Assembly: GCF_022539315.1 (NCBI RefSeq)
Contig: NC_066333.1
Span: 12,305,001 to 12,369,000 of the forward strand
From: Serinus canaria
Lineage: Eukaryota > Chordata > Aves > Passeriformes > Fringillidae
Length of the DNA: 64,000 nt
Direction: 5' to 3'
Shown: in pieces, positions 48,001 through 59,679 of the stretch
How the letters are laid out: each line of letters opens with the position of its first letter
How positions within the stretch are numbered: position 1 is the stretch's first letter
The notes under the pieces: model-generated
The model's input: only the letters and a program-made list of their open reading frames with translations
Databases searched by the model: none
Told to the model about the DNA's origin: nothing
Made by a program: the position numbers and the translations under genes

Positions 48001-50029
48001 TCACAGGCACCACTCTGCCTTTCCATTATCACAAAATAACTCCCTAAAACAAAAACAAGCACAACTCCTGAAACAATTCAGCAGGACCAAATTGCTCTCA
48101 AATACAAGAGCTGCAGGAAAGGTGTCCGGGAATTTTGGACTGATAGGATTTCTGGGCAGCTCCAAGAGGAGCAGGAGTTGAGTTTGTGAAGGAATTGTTG
48201 CCAATTCTGCTGTTCTGGCCCCTGAAAACTCACAGGCTGTCAGGTGGAAGTGTTTGCACTGCCTTTATATCCCTCTCTTGGGAAAGACAATGCGTGTTCC
48301 AAAGCATCCACTGATAAACATGGAGAGGAATCCCACTTTTCTGGCATTTTCACAAGATTTCCCTAATCTTATTCTTAAATTGGTCTTTCCCATGATAAGA
48401 AAATACATAAATAAAACAATCCTTCAGAAAAGAAATAGACAGAAGTATTGTGACACAGGGAGTCTGAATAAGCTCTTTCAAAGCTGTAGTTCTGAAAAAT
48501 GTTTCCAGAATATTATCTATAAAGTCCACAGGTCTACCTGATTGCTTGTTACCTGGGTTGTCTTCGCAGAAAGGAAAAAAAACCCCAATAATCATTAAAT
48601 TATGAGATCTAGAGGAGGAATGAGCCACTGAAAAGAGTGCTGAGGCTGAAGTTACTGCTTACACTACAACATGGACACGTGGCCTGGTGACATTTTACCT
48701 ATATCTGGGTATATTTACATCGTTCCTACTTGCAAACCTCATTAGCAGACAACAAATTATTTTAAAACATCACTGCCCAAAGTGTTCAGTACGTACTGTG
48801 ATTAAAATTATCTGTGTACACAGAATGGCTTTTCAATTTACTCATCAGCTGCTTGATAAACCACAGTACTGAAAATGAGACAAATAAAATGGTTTGCAAA
48901 TACTTCCATCTGCCTATTAAGGCTTGATTAACACTCCCACAGACGCAGTAAAAAAAAAATAAATAAATTAAATAAGTTCAGTTTTAAAAGCAAATAGGTC
49001 AAACAAATTACATATGGAATCTGGCAGTGCTAAAGAAGGATAAGTACTTGCTTAGATTAATAAGTAATTACCCATACAGCAGCCATGTCTTAATTTCTGG
49101 CCACTAGATTTTTGTTAGTAATTTAAATTACGTCTGTACAATGTGGAGGGGTTAAAGGTACAATCTGTGCTGGTATTCCAGTGGCAGTTATTGGATAGCT
49201 CTCCAGGTTTTCCTAGACACACAGAACTGCAGGAATTGCACACTGTGAGCTGCAGATGTGTTTGCAACTTGAACAATTTCGTTCAGACGGCTGCTCCTGC
49301 TCTACCCCTGAGACTGACACAGCCACCACTGCCCTCTGGGAACACTGAGCAGGTTTTATCCTGCAATAATGAAGCAGAAAGCATTGATTCAAATTCCCAG
49401 CATCCAAGAGAAGACTCTGGGTTTGGATTTTTCCATGCAGGGGGGCATGCAGGCAGTCTGGTGAGCATGGGTAGAGCAGTATTTTGCCAGAAGCAGCAGT
49501 CCCAGCACTCATCTCTCACACTGTGAGCTCTGGCTGGCAACCCCAGCTGAATTTCAGGGTGCAGGTGATCCCTTAGGCTCAGAGAAAGAGGGACATGCCC
49601 TTGGCTCACCTTCCTCAGACTCCAGCTTTTTGATAACTCTGAATGTCCTCTCAGTTCCTCACTGCCCCCACGTGCTGTGCAGGGATTTTGTGCAATTAAA
49701 TCACAGCTGGAGGCTCGTCAAGGCAAATGTGCTAAAATGCAGGCCCTGGGAATGCTTTTGTACAGATCCAAGCTCCACTCTTCCCACCACCCACCCACGA
49801 CACATTTGTCCCACGCTTTGTTAACCCCAGCAAAGAAGGTTCCCATCAGAGACCCCTGGATTTTAAGTGCCCGAAGGTGACACTTTGGCACAGATGTGTC
49901 AGCTCTGGACATCCCGTGTCCTGCTGCCTTCCCTGTGGCATCTGTGACAGACCCAGCAGAGCAGAGCTCGCAGTGTGCGCATCCTCTGGAAACACAGACA
50001 GAACGAGAAGAAAAAAGTGAAAACCTCCT
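45021..50029. other. Unique non-coding DNA, no gene seen
   Basis: A long stretch without a supported exon. It holds T-runs near 46386-46402 and 46960-46974 and AT-rich patches at 45115-45230, 46380-46520 and 48690-49140. Frames at 49143-49609 on both strands overlap each other and lack domains. Nothing else was recognised. Confidence 0.5.
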
Positions 50030-50550
50030 AGTACCGAAAATTTCCCGTTTTCCTTATCCCGCTGGAACTCCGGCTAAAGGAATACATTCAAAACTTCAAA
50101 TTAGAGATGCGGGTACTTTGAAAAAGCCCAACGAGCTTTTCCCGAAGGAGTTTCTGGGCTTCTCTTTCTGCTGAAGCTTTTCCCGCAGGAGCTCCGGGCT
50201 CTGCGGCTCCCGAGCCCGCTCCGGGGCAGGGGAGAAGCCCCAGAGTGGCAACACTTTCCGAGCGGAAAGTGTGTTTAAAAGTAGGGCTCCAGAAGTAAAT
50301 AAAACTCTTTTGACAATAACGAAAGTAATAATGAACTTTCTTTTGGTGTCAGTTTTGCTCTGTTAGTTGCTCGATAATGCGATGCTCTATAAAAGGCTTG
50401 AAAGAAGATTCCTTGTCAGTCTGCGGTGCCTGGGGGTAACGCGAGCTGCTCAGCGCTCACAAGTAATTAAAGATAATCAGTGAAAAATGCGAGGGTCTGT
50501 TGTACTCTGCATTCCAAACCCCACCTACAACAGGAACAGCGCTCGAAATG
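50030..50550 (+). promoter_or_regulatory. CpG-enriched candidate promoter with TATA and initiator
   Basis: About 30 CpGs occur in 520 bases. On the + strand a TATA box (TATAAAAG, 50388-50395) is followed by a full match to the YYANWYY initiator (TCAGTCT, 50416-50422). The A lies at 50418, exactly 30 bases from the first T of the TATA. Upstream are a perfect 22-bp inverted repeat (50251-50272) and a second GAAAGT...ACTTTC inverted pair (50321-50340). The first ATG after the predicted start (50487) opens 41 codons ending at 50612, with no known similarity. A pyrimidine tract ending in CAG at 50580 looks like a 3' splice acceptor on the + strand. The transcript, coding or not, is unidentified. 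Confidence 0.5.
50251..50272. promoter_or_regulatory. Perfect 22-bp inverted repeat (candidate factor site)
   Basis: The arms acactttccg and cggaaagtgt are separated by AG. The arms contain GGAA (ETS-like) and GAAAGTG (PRDM1/IRF-like) cores. The site lies 116 bases upstream of the TATA box, a plausible place for a dimer-binding site. Confidence 0.5.
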
Positions 50551-50984
50551 ATTATTTAAATTTAACCTTTTTTTTTTCAGGGGATCGGTGGGGGGGGGAA
50601 TGGGATTTGTAATTGTTTTTCTGCTGCCGTGCTCCCAAAAAGCAAGAAAGAGTAAAAAATCAGATTCGGGAGGATCGATACTGACAGAAAGGCACTAGAA
50701 ACTCTGAACTGGCTTTTGTGTTTTCCTGCCTCTGACAGATTTCTATCAGCAATGTTTACCTTCAGGTATATTAAATGACAGAGCCGAACCTGCTTCATCT
50801 CCCGAAGTGGGATTAATTTACCACAGAATATTTATAGGAACAAATAACAGCTTTAACAAATAAAAGAATAATAATTCTAATAACAGTATGTATAACAGGG
50901 AAGGTTTCCCAGGTACTTCATAGACAACAACTCCCTCTGGAACTTTATTTATCATGAGGAGCAGTGAGAGTTACAGCCTGGCAA
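50551..50984. other. Downstream flank of candidate promoter
   Basis: Contains the acceptor-like tract ending at 50580, a G-run at 50588-50597 and a donor-like CAG|GTATAT near 50766. An exon between these would have no recognised coding capacity. To the right the sequence is AT-rich. Confidence 0.35.
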
Positions 50985-51025
50985 ATAACTTTGAAAAATC
51001 AAGCCACTTATTCAGGTGCAGACTC
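50985..51025. mobile_element. Possible relic of an old amniote repeat
   Basis: The phrase tttgaaaaatcaagccactt followed by attcaggtgc recalls the 'gaaaatcaggccacttatttaggtgcc' end of an old interspersed repeat frequent in turtles and crocodilians. Only about 40 bases are recognisable, so this is weak. Confidence 0.35.
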
Positions 51026-51859
51026 AGCAAGGGAACTGCTGAGTGTTGAGCAACTTGGGGAATCTGGTTGAGACTGTCTTTCATTTCTAGGGCTCTTTGA
51101 ACTGCCTGGCACAAATCCTGCTCGCTGCACTCAGTGAAACCCGGAGCTGCCAGCTCTGGCCACACAAGGGTGCCCCAGACCAAGGGGTGACATTCCTTGT
51201 GTCCTGCTGGCTGGACAGGGGACAGCAATGAATGGGAGGCACCAGAAATAGAGGGTGAATTTAGATGGGGTGGGTGTGATGTTCCTTTATTTTATGGATG
51301 CTCTGAACCGTGGAGCCACGGAGAGCAAAGCCAGCCTGGGGACAGCCCGGGTGACACTGAGAGTGGGAGGCTGCAGCCAGGCACACCCCAAACCTGCAAA
51401 GAAAGGGCCTGTGAACTTTGCCTCACACAGGGCACTCTCTGCTCCCCTTGCACTTGCAGAGTGTCCGAAAATCCTATTTGACCTGCCCAGGGCTCCGTAT
51501 CCCAAGGACAAAACCCCCGTTGACTCTGGGGGCCAAAGGAAGGGCAAAGCCTGGTGTGGGGCAGAAGGGAAATCCATGGATTTGGTGACTCCTGAGGGCT
51601 GAGGATGTGCAAGTGCAGAGTGTAAGTGCTGAGCCTCCTGCCACCTCCCTGGCTGGCTCTGCTTGCAGCTGGAAAATGTGGAACCTGTGTCAGACACTGG
51701 GCACTGCTAAGGAAGGCACAGTTGTTGTCTTTCAGGGCGCTGACCAAGCCCTGGGCAGGTTTGGATGGCGGCTGCCAGGGTAATTCAGATTTAGCCAAAG
51801 AAGCAAAGGAACCATAAAATTATTGCAAATAATCCATAACACACTGTAAGGTACTACAT
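51026..51859. other. Unique non-coding DNA, no gene seen
   Basis: Open frames on both strands (for example 51292-51798 minus, 51255-51602 plus) overlap one another in GC-moderate DNA and show no domain. Confidence 0.5.
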
Positions 51860-52040
51860 CAGGGGTTTCCAGACTTCTTCAGTTTGTGGACCTCAAACAA
51901 TTTTCTAAACTGCTAGAAAGACCTAAGCACACAGACCTAGGTACAGAAAATTTACAGTTCCTGACAACAGCTTTTGCTTTTAGTAGGTGCTTTTTTTGTG
52001 GATTCCTTTGAAGTAGCCAAGAAAACCACATCACTGCTTC
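51860..52040. mobile_element. Possible hAT/Charlie-type DNA transposon relic
   Basis: The left edge caggggtttccagacttctt followed by cagtttgtggacc resembles the terminal inverted repeat of hAT-Charlie elements (CAG.GGTTCTCAAACTT) and the 'gtggacc' that often follows it. No matching right terminus or 8-bp target duplication was found, so the element is truncated or misassigned. hAT activity in this lineage is old. Confidence 0.35.
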
Positions 52041-52504
52041 CATGATTCCACAGGCAACAGAAGATCATCAACTTCCAATCTATTTTGTCTAGTAATTGTA
52101 CATGTTTGTTTCTCCCACACTCCGCTGATGTGGAGTTTAACACTCAAATATTACCAGTTAAATACAAAACAAAGCAAAACTGTTGATGCATTATTTCACA
52201 ATAAGTAATATAAAACCATGAATAATGGGTTCCAAATGATGTAAACATGTGTTTAGAGTACTGCTTAGAGCACTGATGCTGACCTAGATTTGACCTTCCC
52301 AAGTATCCACAATCTATTCCTTCTTTAAAAATAAAAAATGTTGCCTAAAGGAAAGATTGTGTTGTCTTCACAAATGATGAGTGAGGATTCCGTGTGACCA
52401 CAAACAACAGAAATACTGTACAGGTCATAATTAAAATGACCTTATAAAGTATCCCATGGAAAAATATTTTCCAAGAGACTGGACTCCACTGAATTTTGTG
52501 CAGA
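52041..52504. other. Unique non-coding DNA, no gene seen
   Basis: AT-rich unique sequence; it may include further unrecognised ancient repeat between the two relics. Confidence 0.4.
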
Positions 52505-52590
52505 CCACACACTTTAATCCTGGTCCTACTGAAGTCATTGGGAGTTTTTCCATTGACTTCTATGGGTCCATGGTTTGGCCTCCATTAGCC
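52505..52590. mobile_element. Relic of old palindromic amniote repeat
   Basis: The text tttaatcctggtcctactga, agtcattgggagtttttcc, attgacttctatggg contains a near-palindrome: gaagtcattggg against the complement of ccattgacttc. It closely recalls 'cctactgaagtcaatgggagttttgccattgacttcaatggg', a very common old repeat core in turtle and crocodilian genomes. No database name can be given from memory. Confidence 0.5.
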
Positions 52591-53059
52591 ACGCATGGAG
52601 CGTATAATAAAAGCAAACATCAAAAATAAAAGTTGGTCTAAAGTTCCCTAAAAAGCGTGCCCATGGGGAATTGCTGGGGAAAAATGCACAAAACAATTCC
52701 GGAGTGAGTGAGTTTGTGAAAAATACTATTCCACTTTAAAAAAATAAAAAAAAAGTCTGAGAAATTTAATTTAAGCCATATGGATGCACAAACCATGTAA
52801 TTAATAAGGAAATGATGCTGATTGCTAATATAGACATCTGAAATCAGCCACAACGAAATCTCGTTATGTCAGGACTGCAGCAGCCTGGATTCAGACAGAA
52901 CATGGAGCATCACACACTGGGTATAATATCATTACCAGGACATTCCTAACAAATTTTAAGCAGAGACAATGTCACATCTTTTCAGCCTGGAAAAGCAGTA
53001 CGTCTACACAAGATGCAATTATTTTAATTCAGACTTTTAATGATCTATAGAGAGACAAC
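52591..53059. other. Unique AT-rich non-coding DNA
   Basis: No gene was recognised. Complex AT-rich text around 52780-53010 could be part of the regulatory cluster to the right. Confidence 0.4.
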
Positions 53060-53389
53060 AATGGGCTGTTTGTTACCAGCTGAATCGGGGGTTCCACCCA
53101 GCCCAGCCAGACCTCGGGAGCCACCCTGGGCAGAGCGGGGTGTGCTCAGACACGTGAAAGTCACGAAAGAGGGAGCAGAGAGCTCCAACCCAGGGGGTTT
53201 GCTCCCCAGAAAAGTGGGATTTTCCTCCCCAAAAGCGTGCCCTGTCTGGCCGGGCTCAGCGCACGCACGCAATTCAATTGACACGGCTCGTCCCCAAAGT
53301 CCCCAAAGCGGGGAGATGCTGCATCTGTCTCGCTCAGAGAGCGACTCAAGTCCTGCCAAATCGAGTGTGACCTTCAATCTGCCACTCTC
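53060..53389. promoter_or_regulatory. CpG-enriched shoulder
   Basis: CpGs are enriched relative to the flanks (cgggagcc, agcgcacgcacgcaattc, ggctcgtcc) and continue to about 53560. Frames 53040-53396 (+) and 53045-53524 (-) overlap and are compositional. No TATA/initiator pair was found. Confidence 0.35.
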
Positions 53390-54130
53390 ATGGTGAAAGG
53401 CAGCGGAGTAAATTACTTGGCCTTCCCTTTCTATTGAGGGTGAATGCGAGCGGGTCGGCGGGACCTGCCGCCGCTCCATCCCCAGTGGCACCCCACAGTT
53501 TACACAACCCGGGCTGAATGCCATAAAAGAGGGGCTTCATTCACCGGGGGCCCGCATGCAAAAGAGACGCCCATTAGATCATAGTAATTATTCCATTTAC
53601 ATCACACAGTGCCACAGTGGGACGTGCAGGACTCATCAAACACTTCTCTTCACCGGGCCCGGCTGCTAATGAGGCCCAGTGGCAGCATTGTGCCTCCCAT
53701 TTACTCATGGCCGTGCCTGCCTGCCAACAACAGCTCAGCCCTCCAGACAGGCTGCCCCTTTCAGAGCCATTTATTCCGCGCCCAACCTCTGACCTCAAGG
53801 GTTATGACATCAGCAGCCCTGATTTGTGATCATTTTTATTGGCGGACATTCAACTCTTGTTTCCTGTGTTTAACTCTGCCTCCCTTTTTTTAGCTAAACT
53901 TATTGGTTCTAATAGGCATCTGCCAAAAGACTATAAAGTAAGCCAGAGCTCGCACAAAGAGGCTTCTGATCTTGCTATAAAAAGCCCCACAGCTACTATT
54001 TATGCCAATAATAACGAGTAATTCATTATCTAGGTGCACAAAATCTGTTAACCACTAAAATGTTGAACAATTTGGAGCAGATGTCCAACAATTTTATGAG
54101 TTTTAATTAAAATGTTCGATGTATTTTCAT
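53390..54130. promoter_or_regulatory. Candidate conserved non-coding element cluster
   Basis: Dense, non-repetitive text that keeps CpGs. It has TAATTA at 53585-53590 and 54104-54109, gaccgg- and ccgcgccc-type GC words, a TGACATCA CRE-like word at 53805-53812, a TGACCT nuclear-receptor half-site at about 53790 and ATTGG (inverted CCAAT) at about 53838. The mixture of GC- and AT-rich factor-like words over 700 bases is what developmental enhancers look like. No convincing open frame runs through it. Confidence 0.42.
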
Positions 54131-55169
54131 CAATACACCTGGGTTTTTAAATTTACAAAGATGCTACATGGGCGCTCGGCAGTACTTTGGAAATGGCGTT
54201 TTTTTTTTCAGAGGGGGATTAAGAGGGGATGATTTGGGCTAATCAGATGCTGATTTGTGGCGAATTTTTTCCCCATTAAGGTGTTGATGCAAAATCAAAG
54301 AGGAATTAGAGCCGAGATTTAAAAAGACAGAGCTTTCTTGGGACAAAGCAACGATATTTCAGGAGTCAGTGAACTTCAGTTTGTCTGCTTGAAACAGAGA
54401 AGGGGAATTTGCATTTTGAAGCAGAGTCATTAATTTTAAAGCTAGTGTTCTAAATGGAAATTAAATATCTTTAGAGAACAGGTTCTCAAAACACATGTTT
54501 TTCATAATGCAGTTTGTTTAAGCACTGTGATTTCCATATAGCAGAAACAGGTATAATAACAGACAAGAGATTCTTTATCAAGAATGCAAATAATAATTTT
54601 CCAAAAATTTGACATTACAAATCACTATGCAAGCACATAATCACAAGTTTGCATGATTTATGTTTTTAAGCATTTGTTAAAAATAATTTAAATACTTAAG
54701 AAGCTGATACCGAATAAAATAGAAAATATTTTATCTCTGCTCTTTCATTTGGATAATGGGAAGGTTTTGGCCTGAAGTTGAAAACTAACTAGTTTTTAAA
54801 AAGGATGGTTTTCCCTCAATTATAATCATAAGCAAATTACCAAAAAAGAGGATCCTGTTCAGCTCATTCCAAACAGTTACAGTTGCAGATGATGATTTCA
54901 GGAAGTGGTTAAGTAATAGATTTTTTATTGTACCAGGAGGACTCAGTGTAACCAGCCCTACACAGAATCTTTGTAATGCAGCCCTTTCAGGGCTAATATG
55001 GATATTTAATGGATTGGACTGGGAGCTGTCACCAACCCCTAATGTATCTCTAATGGAATCTGAGGATTTACATTTGTTTCCCAGATAAGATTCTCATCCA
55101 GCTTCTCTTTGTAGTCAAGTCAATAATTTTACTCATTATTTGCTAATCTTAATTTCATCATCTCTGCCA
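54131..55169. other. AT-rich non-coding DNA, possibly more regulatory sequence
   Basis: No gene or repeat was recognised. Complex AT-rich words continue (for example 54230-54360 and 54590-54720), so the cluster to the left may extend into this stretch. Confidence 0.4.
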
Positions 55170-55390
55170 GTATTACCTTTATTTACATAGCTCGTTTTTT
55201 GACAAAAGCTGAGCTGCTGTACTTTGTGCAGCAATACTTTGTGATTGCACTCTCTGCCCTAAATTGCATGCAATTCACACAGTTTTGTACACAAAACAGG
55301 GAAATGCATGAGCATTCCTAAATGACCCCGCATAGATATTCATGCAAGCAACAACCTGCTTTACATGCAGATGGCCAGAAGTTTCCCTCT
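55170..55390. promoter_or_regulatory. Candidate conserved non-coding element
   Basis: Complex text with gctgctgtactttgtgcagc, aattgcatgcaattcacac (which contains the palindrome aattgcatgcaatt), agatattcatgcaagcaaca and tgcagatgg. Regulatory by texture. An adjacent A/G-rich tract at 55435-55500 is simple sequence. Confidence 0.3.
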
Positions 55391-56351
55391 TTAAAAAGCA
55401 GGACACACAACCCCCTCCCCAGCTCTTCTGGAAAAAGGGGAAAAAAAGGAAAAAAAAAAGAGCGGGGAAGAAAAAGAAAAAGCAAAATGAAAACAAAGAG
55501 GACACACTGGATTGGATGCACAGGAGAGCTCCAGGGACACCAGCACACTCTGCAGGTTTGTACAGCTCTGTGGATCTGGATCTGTTTAGATCCCAGATTG
55601 TGGAAGATTGAAAGAAATTAAAAACTCCACGCTGCAGGTCAGCTGAGCCCTCTCCTCTCAGAGCAACTTCTTTAATAAATACCTTCACCCAGGGCACTGT
55701 GATTGTGGCCCCTAAGGGAGCTGGGGAAGCAGCTCCATGGAGTAAGTGGTGTTTGAAAGTCCACTGGAGAAAAAAAACTGCTTGGTTCAGTTACTGTCAT
55801 GCACTTCTGCTGAGGGTTTGCCCTCCAGCTGGGAAGGCTGTGATCAGGTACCTGTATTCTATTCTTGAGGTGAATTTTTTGGGGTGGGAAGGGAAATAAA
55901 AGTTATGGCCCTCCACCACATCCTTTAGCAAGAGACACCACTCTAATACATTTCATGTCCTAGGACAGTTTTCCTAGGTATTAAACCATACTTTTGGTTT
56001 TGAACATACAGCATTTTTAGTTGGATCAAGGAATCACTTCCCACAGTCCTTTTGTAGGATAAATTCTTGCTAGTACAGCAAGCAATGGCCAATTGATTAT
56101 ATATAAAAACAACAATGTTATAAAGTTTTAATCTTTCTTCCTGGGCATGCAGAAAGCCTCTCTGTACCTATGTTCAGATGCCACCCCAACCACCATATAA
56201 ACAACAACATATTTCCTCACAATATGTTGGTATGAGACACCAATAAATTGCTTTGAGGAGACAGAAAAACTCCAACACAGTTCAAGTGGTCTCAGCTCTG
56301 AGCACTCCAAGAAACAGAATTATTTAGGAAAAGGAATGCCCTCACCCCTTA
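55391..56351. other. Unique non-coding DNA with purine tract
   Basis: The + strand at 55435-55500 is almost purely A and G, giving Lys-rich spurious frames. No exon was recognised. Confidence 0.5.
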
Positions 56352-56446
56352 TGAGATATTACAGGACTATGGAACAACTGAGTCTGGAAGGGATCTCTGG
56401 ATTTCATCTGGTCCAGCCTGCTGCTCAAAGCAGGAGCAGCCTCTGA
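56352..56446 (-). mobile_element. CR1 LINE 3' tail (antisense)
   Basis: The text aggactatggaacaactgag, tctggaagggatctctggat, ttcatctggtccagcctgct and gctcaaagcagg matches the reverse complement of a CR1 tail ('cagaatggttgaggttggaagggacctctggagatcatctggtccaacc...gctcaaagcagg'). Similarity fades to the right. Non-coding fragment. Confidence 0.82.
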
Positions 56447-57029
56447 GCCTTGCTCTGGTTTGCCAAAGGCTTCCTTGCACTGGGGATCCCTGGATTTGAC
56501 ACTGCTCACCTGATGTGGCCTCACCACTGCTGGACAGAGGGCAAAAATCACCTTGCTGTACCTTGTGTCTTCATCAAACCTATCACTCCGTTTTCCACAT
56601 TATTTCCACTCCCATGTAACCCCTCCACCAGGTCAGCCACTGGTGCAGCTCTCCTGAGAACAAGGAAGGGACAGGAGCAGGCCCTGGAGTTCACCTTGCA
56701 GAACCTGCTGTTGGAGCACATTTGGGAAGGTATCCAGGCTGCCTTTTTTAGATCCCTCCATGAGATGTTGGCTGCAGAAAAGCTCCTTGCACCCAGTTCA
56801 GTCTACAGTCAGGTAGAAGCTTCAAGCTGGGAGCAGGAACCACCAAGGCACAAATACAGGACCTGACTTCACCCAGCTCCAAACTAAATCCAGACTTCAA
56901 AGCTTAGCACTGAGCACAGCACATGGTCACAGTCTGCAAGGAAGTTGTGCACTGCTCTGCTGAAGGATGTTAATGCTCATCACCATTCAGAGCACTCAGA
57001 CTGGGGAAAGCTTAATTAAAAACATCTGA
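56447..57029. other. Unique non-coding DNA, no gene seen
   Basis: May include further diverged CR1 sequence; none recognised. The 138-codon + frame at 56450-56866 has no domain. Confidence 0.45.
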
Positions 57030-57380
57030 CAGGCCATGATTATATTCATACATAATCGTCAGGATGCCTGTACCTGTTATGCCAGATCTTCATACTGTAA
57101 ATAATTAGCTAAAGGAAACCTCAAGAGGTTTCTTCAGAACACATACTTCACCATATTCTTACAGCATTTGCAATTTTAAAATCAGAAAATTGAAGTGTAT
57201 TTTAAATAGGAAACACTAATAACAGACCTGCTTCTTTTTCCCTGCATTAAGAGCAGGATTAATTTTCAAGCACTGCTGCACATTTTCCAGAGCAGTCACT
57301 AATCTGCTAACCTGTCTTTTGTAGAAGTGTTTAAATCGTTATGATCAGCTTCCTCATGCAACTATTGGGTCGAGTATTGC
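57030..57380. promoter_or_regulatory. Candidate conserved non-coding element
   Basis: Complex AT-rich text with catgattatattcatacata, cataatcgtcaggatgcctg, ctgtaaataattagctaaag, aatcgttatgatcagcttcc and attgggtcgagtattgcag. Several TAAT cores and isolated CpGs are retained. Confidence 0.3.
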
Positions 57381-59679
57381 AGTGGAATAATTAGGAAAAC
57401 ATGAGGCAGAATTCCAAGAGAAAACAATGCAACTGGGGAGAAAAGAAGCTGGGTTTGCAGTTAGGGCACAGGCCAAGGACTTGGAGCCTTTGGGCTCTCA
57501 TTTGGGACCCGGACTCAGGATGAACAGGACCAGAATCCAGGGCTCAGCTCCCTCCTCCCAGCCCCTCAGTGTCTGTGTTTGTGATTAGTGCAGGACTGCC
57601 CATCCTGAGCTAAAATCCCAGCTGACGCCTCAGTCCTCAGAAATTTGCCCAGCAGAAGGTGTGATGCTCCTGCAAATTTTCTGGCCAAGCTGCCACCTCC
57701 AGATGGGAATCTGGGAGCTCTAAGGCTGCTCCTGGTCTGGAAGGTCCTGGATGCTCTGTCACTTACTGACAGAGGCTCTGAGTGAAGGACAGGATGGAAA
57801 TCTGGACCAGGACAAACCACAGGCAAAGGCTGGAGCCTGCTCTGGTTCCCAGTCACGCACCCCTTGGTCTGGCAAAATCTGCTGCAGAAGGAAGATCCCT
57901 GAATGGTCCCATCTGTAGAAACACTGGGAATTTTAAGGTCAGTACCTGAAAAATCCCCTCATCATACCCAGAGATCCCTCACACAATCCCAGTGGGTGCC
58001 CAAGTGTGTGTGACTCACTCTTTGCCTGCACACCTGCATGGCACAGGTGACTGCACTCACTTTGGTTTATTTTGTTTTATTGGACTTGGTAACCTAATAA
58101 AAAACAAGAAGAGTTCAAACTGCAACTCTCCCTTCCCAAACTGCTGTTTTTGAAATACCTGACACTGGACTTGACTTTCCATTTCTGCCTATTAGAGCAA
58201 AGTTTTGCTGGTTACAAAACTGAAAACAAAAATTCACAATATCTCAGTGGGGTGAAAAAGCAAATATTGATATTCATCCCAATGAGCTTTTGGTTTTTTT
58301 TTTTTTTTTTTTTTTACTTCTGGAGAGTGGAAAATTTGCAATGCCCCATCTTTGTAAAGAACACCATGAAATAAAAGCTGTCTCCCCAGAATAGCACAGC
58401 CAGTTTCTGTGGCATCTCTCTGTGGTTAAGCTCACACTGTCCCCAACCAGGCATTTCTGTCAAACATTTCTCTCACTCAAATATCTCAATATAAAAAGTA
58501 GTTTTATAAATGATATTCCTATTTTTTCACAAAAAAATCACAAAATCTGCAACTTGATTTACAGTTGTGAGAAAACCTCAAACACTGGAGTTTTGAAAAC
58601 CAAAAGTGTGGAGTGCAATTTCTCTCCCATCCCTCTGCTGAAACACTCTTAGAGAAAGAGTTTTGCCTTGGAGTTACACAACATGCAAACACAGTTTTTT
58701 TACTTTGTCCCATTAGGGAAAAACTATTCAAACAAAGCATGACTTTTTTCTCATTCTTTGACATATTCAAACACAAGTTATGGCTGATTTCAAAGAGCTC
58801 CATGGCAGGAAAATGTAATCTCAGAAATGATATGTGCAAAAAGTGCCCCTCGTAGCACGTGGTTGATGCTGTGATTTTTGGAAGCTGCAGATTGAAAGCA
58901 AACCAGTTATTTCCTGGCACTGGCACTTGATAAAGGTTGCAGTCCCAGTTTTGTAACTCTCCACAGGCTGTCCTGGTAGGAATTAATGAAATACCTGGGC
59001 AGAGTAGTCAGAAGGGGAATTAAGCTCCCAACACATTCCAGCAGTGACTATTGCCACACCCGCTCTCGACAATGACCAACCCTCCAAGGACAACCACAGA
59101 AAATTTGTCATTCACATTCCTCAACATGCAACAAAACAAAGGAAACAATCTAAAGGGAAGAACAAAATCTGCAGATTCAGTCAATAAGCTGCATGTGTTC
59201 AAGGGGAAAGCTATGAGGGAGCTCCACAGGAACGTGTGTGGATTGAACAAGTTATTCTTCCTGGGAAGGGCTGCCCTGGGCCATGGGTGCAAGGTGAATT
59301 TAATGAAAGGAAAAGCCTGGCAGATTGGTGTTTGAGGGGCCATGAAGTGTCCTGTTGGCTGACATGGCTGTCCCCCCCCTCCTAACAAAATCACAGATTT
59401 TGTCAGTCAAATTTCAAGTCTTTTTGTTGTAGTCCATTTCCACCCCAAATGGGTGAAGTTCAAATGCACTTAGGATGAAATACTGAAAAAAACCCATTTG
59501 ATCAATAATATCCATTACAAGTTAGTGTCGCACAGTGCAACACTATTCTGTTTACTCAAGGTGTCACTTGGACTGAAGAATAACAATCTCTTTACACTGA
59601 TTCTGCCAGCAAGAACCATCTTTAAATATTCAACATATTTTGTGAAGTCAACACGTTTTCACAAGACTGTTACTTTGGT
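57381..59679. other. Unique non-coding DNA, no gene seen
   Basis: No supported exon. A run of 22 T lies at 58294-58315. Otherwise background sequence. Confidence 0.5.

Noticed and set aside
51292..51798. 168-codon minus frame
   Set aside because: Overlaps several frames on both strands; low-information Ser/Pro/Leu-rich text with no domain.
53045..53524. 159-codon minus frame and the opposing 118-codon + frame
   Set aside because: Both arise from the same CpG-enriched stretch and overlap. No homology recognised.
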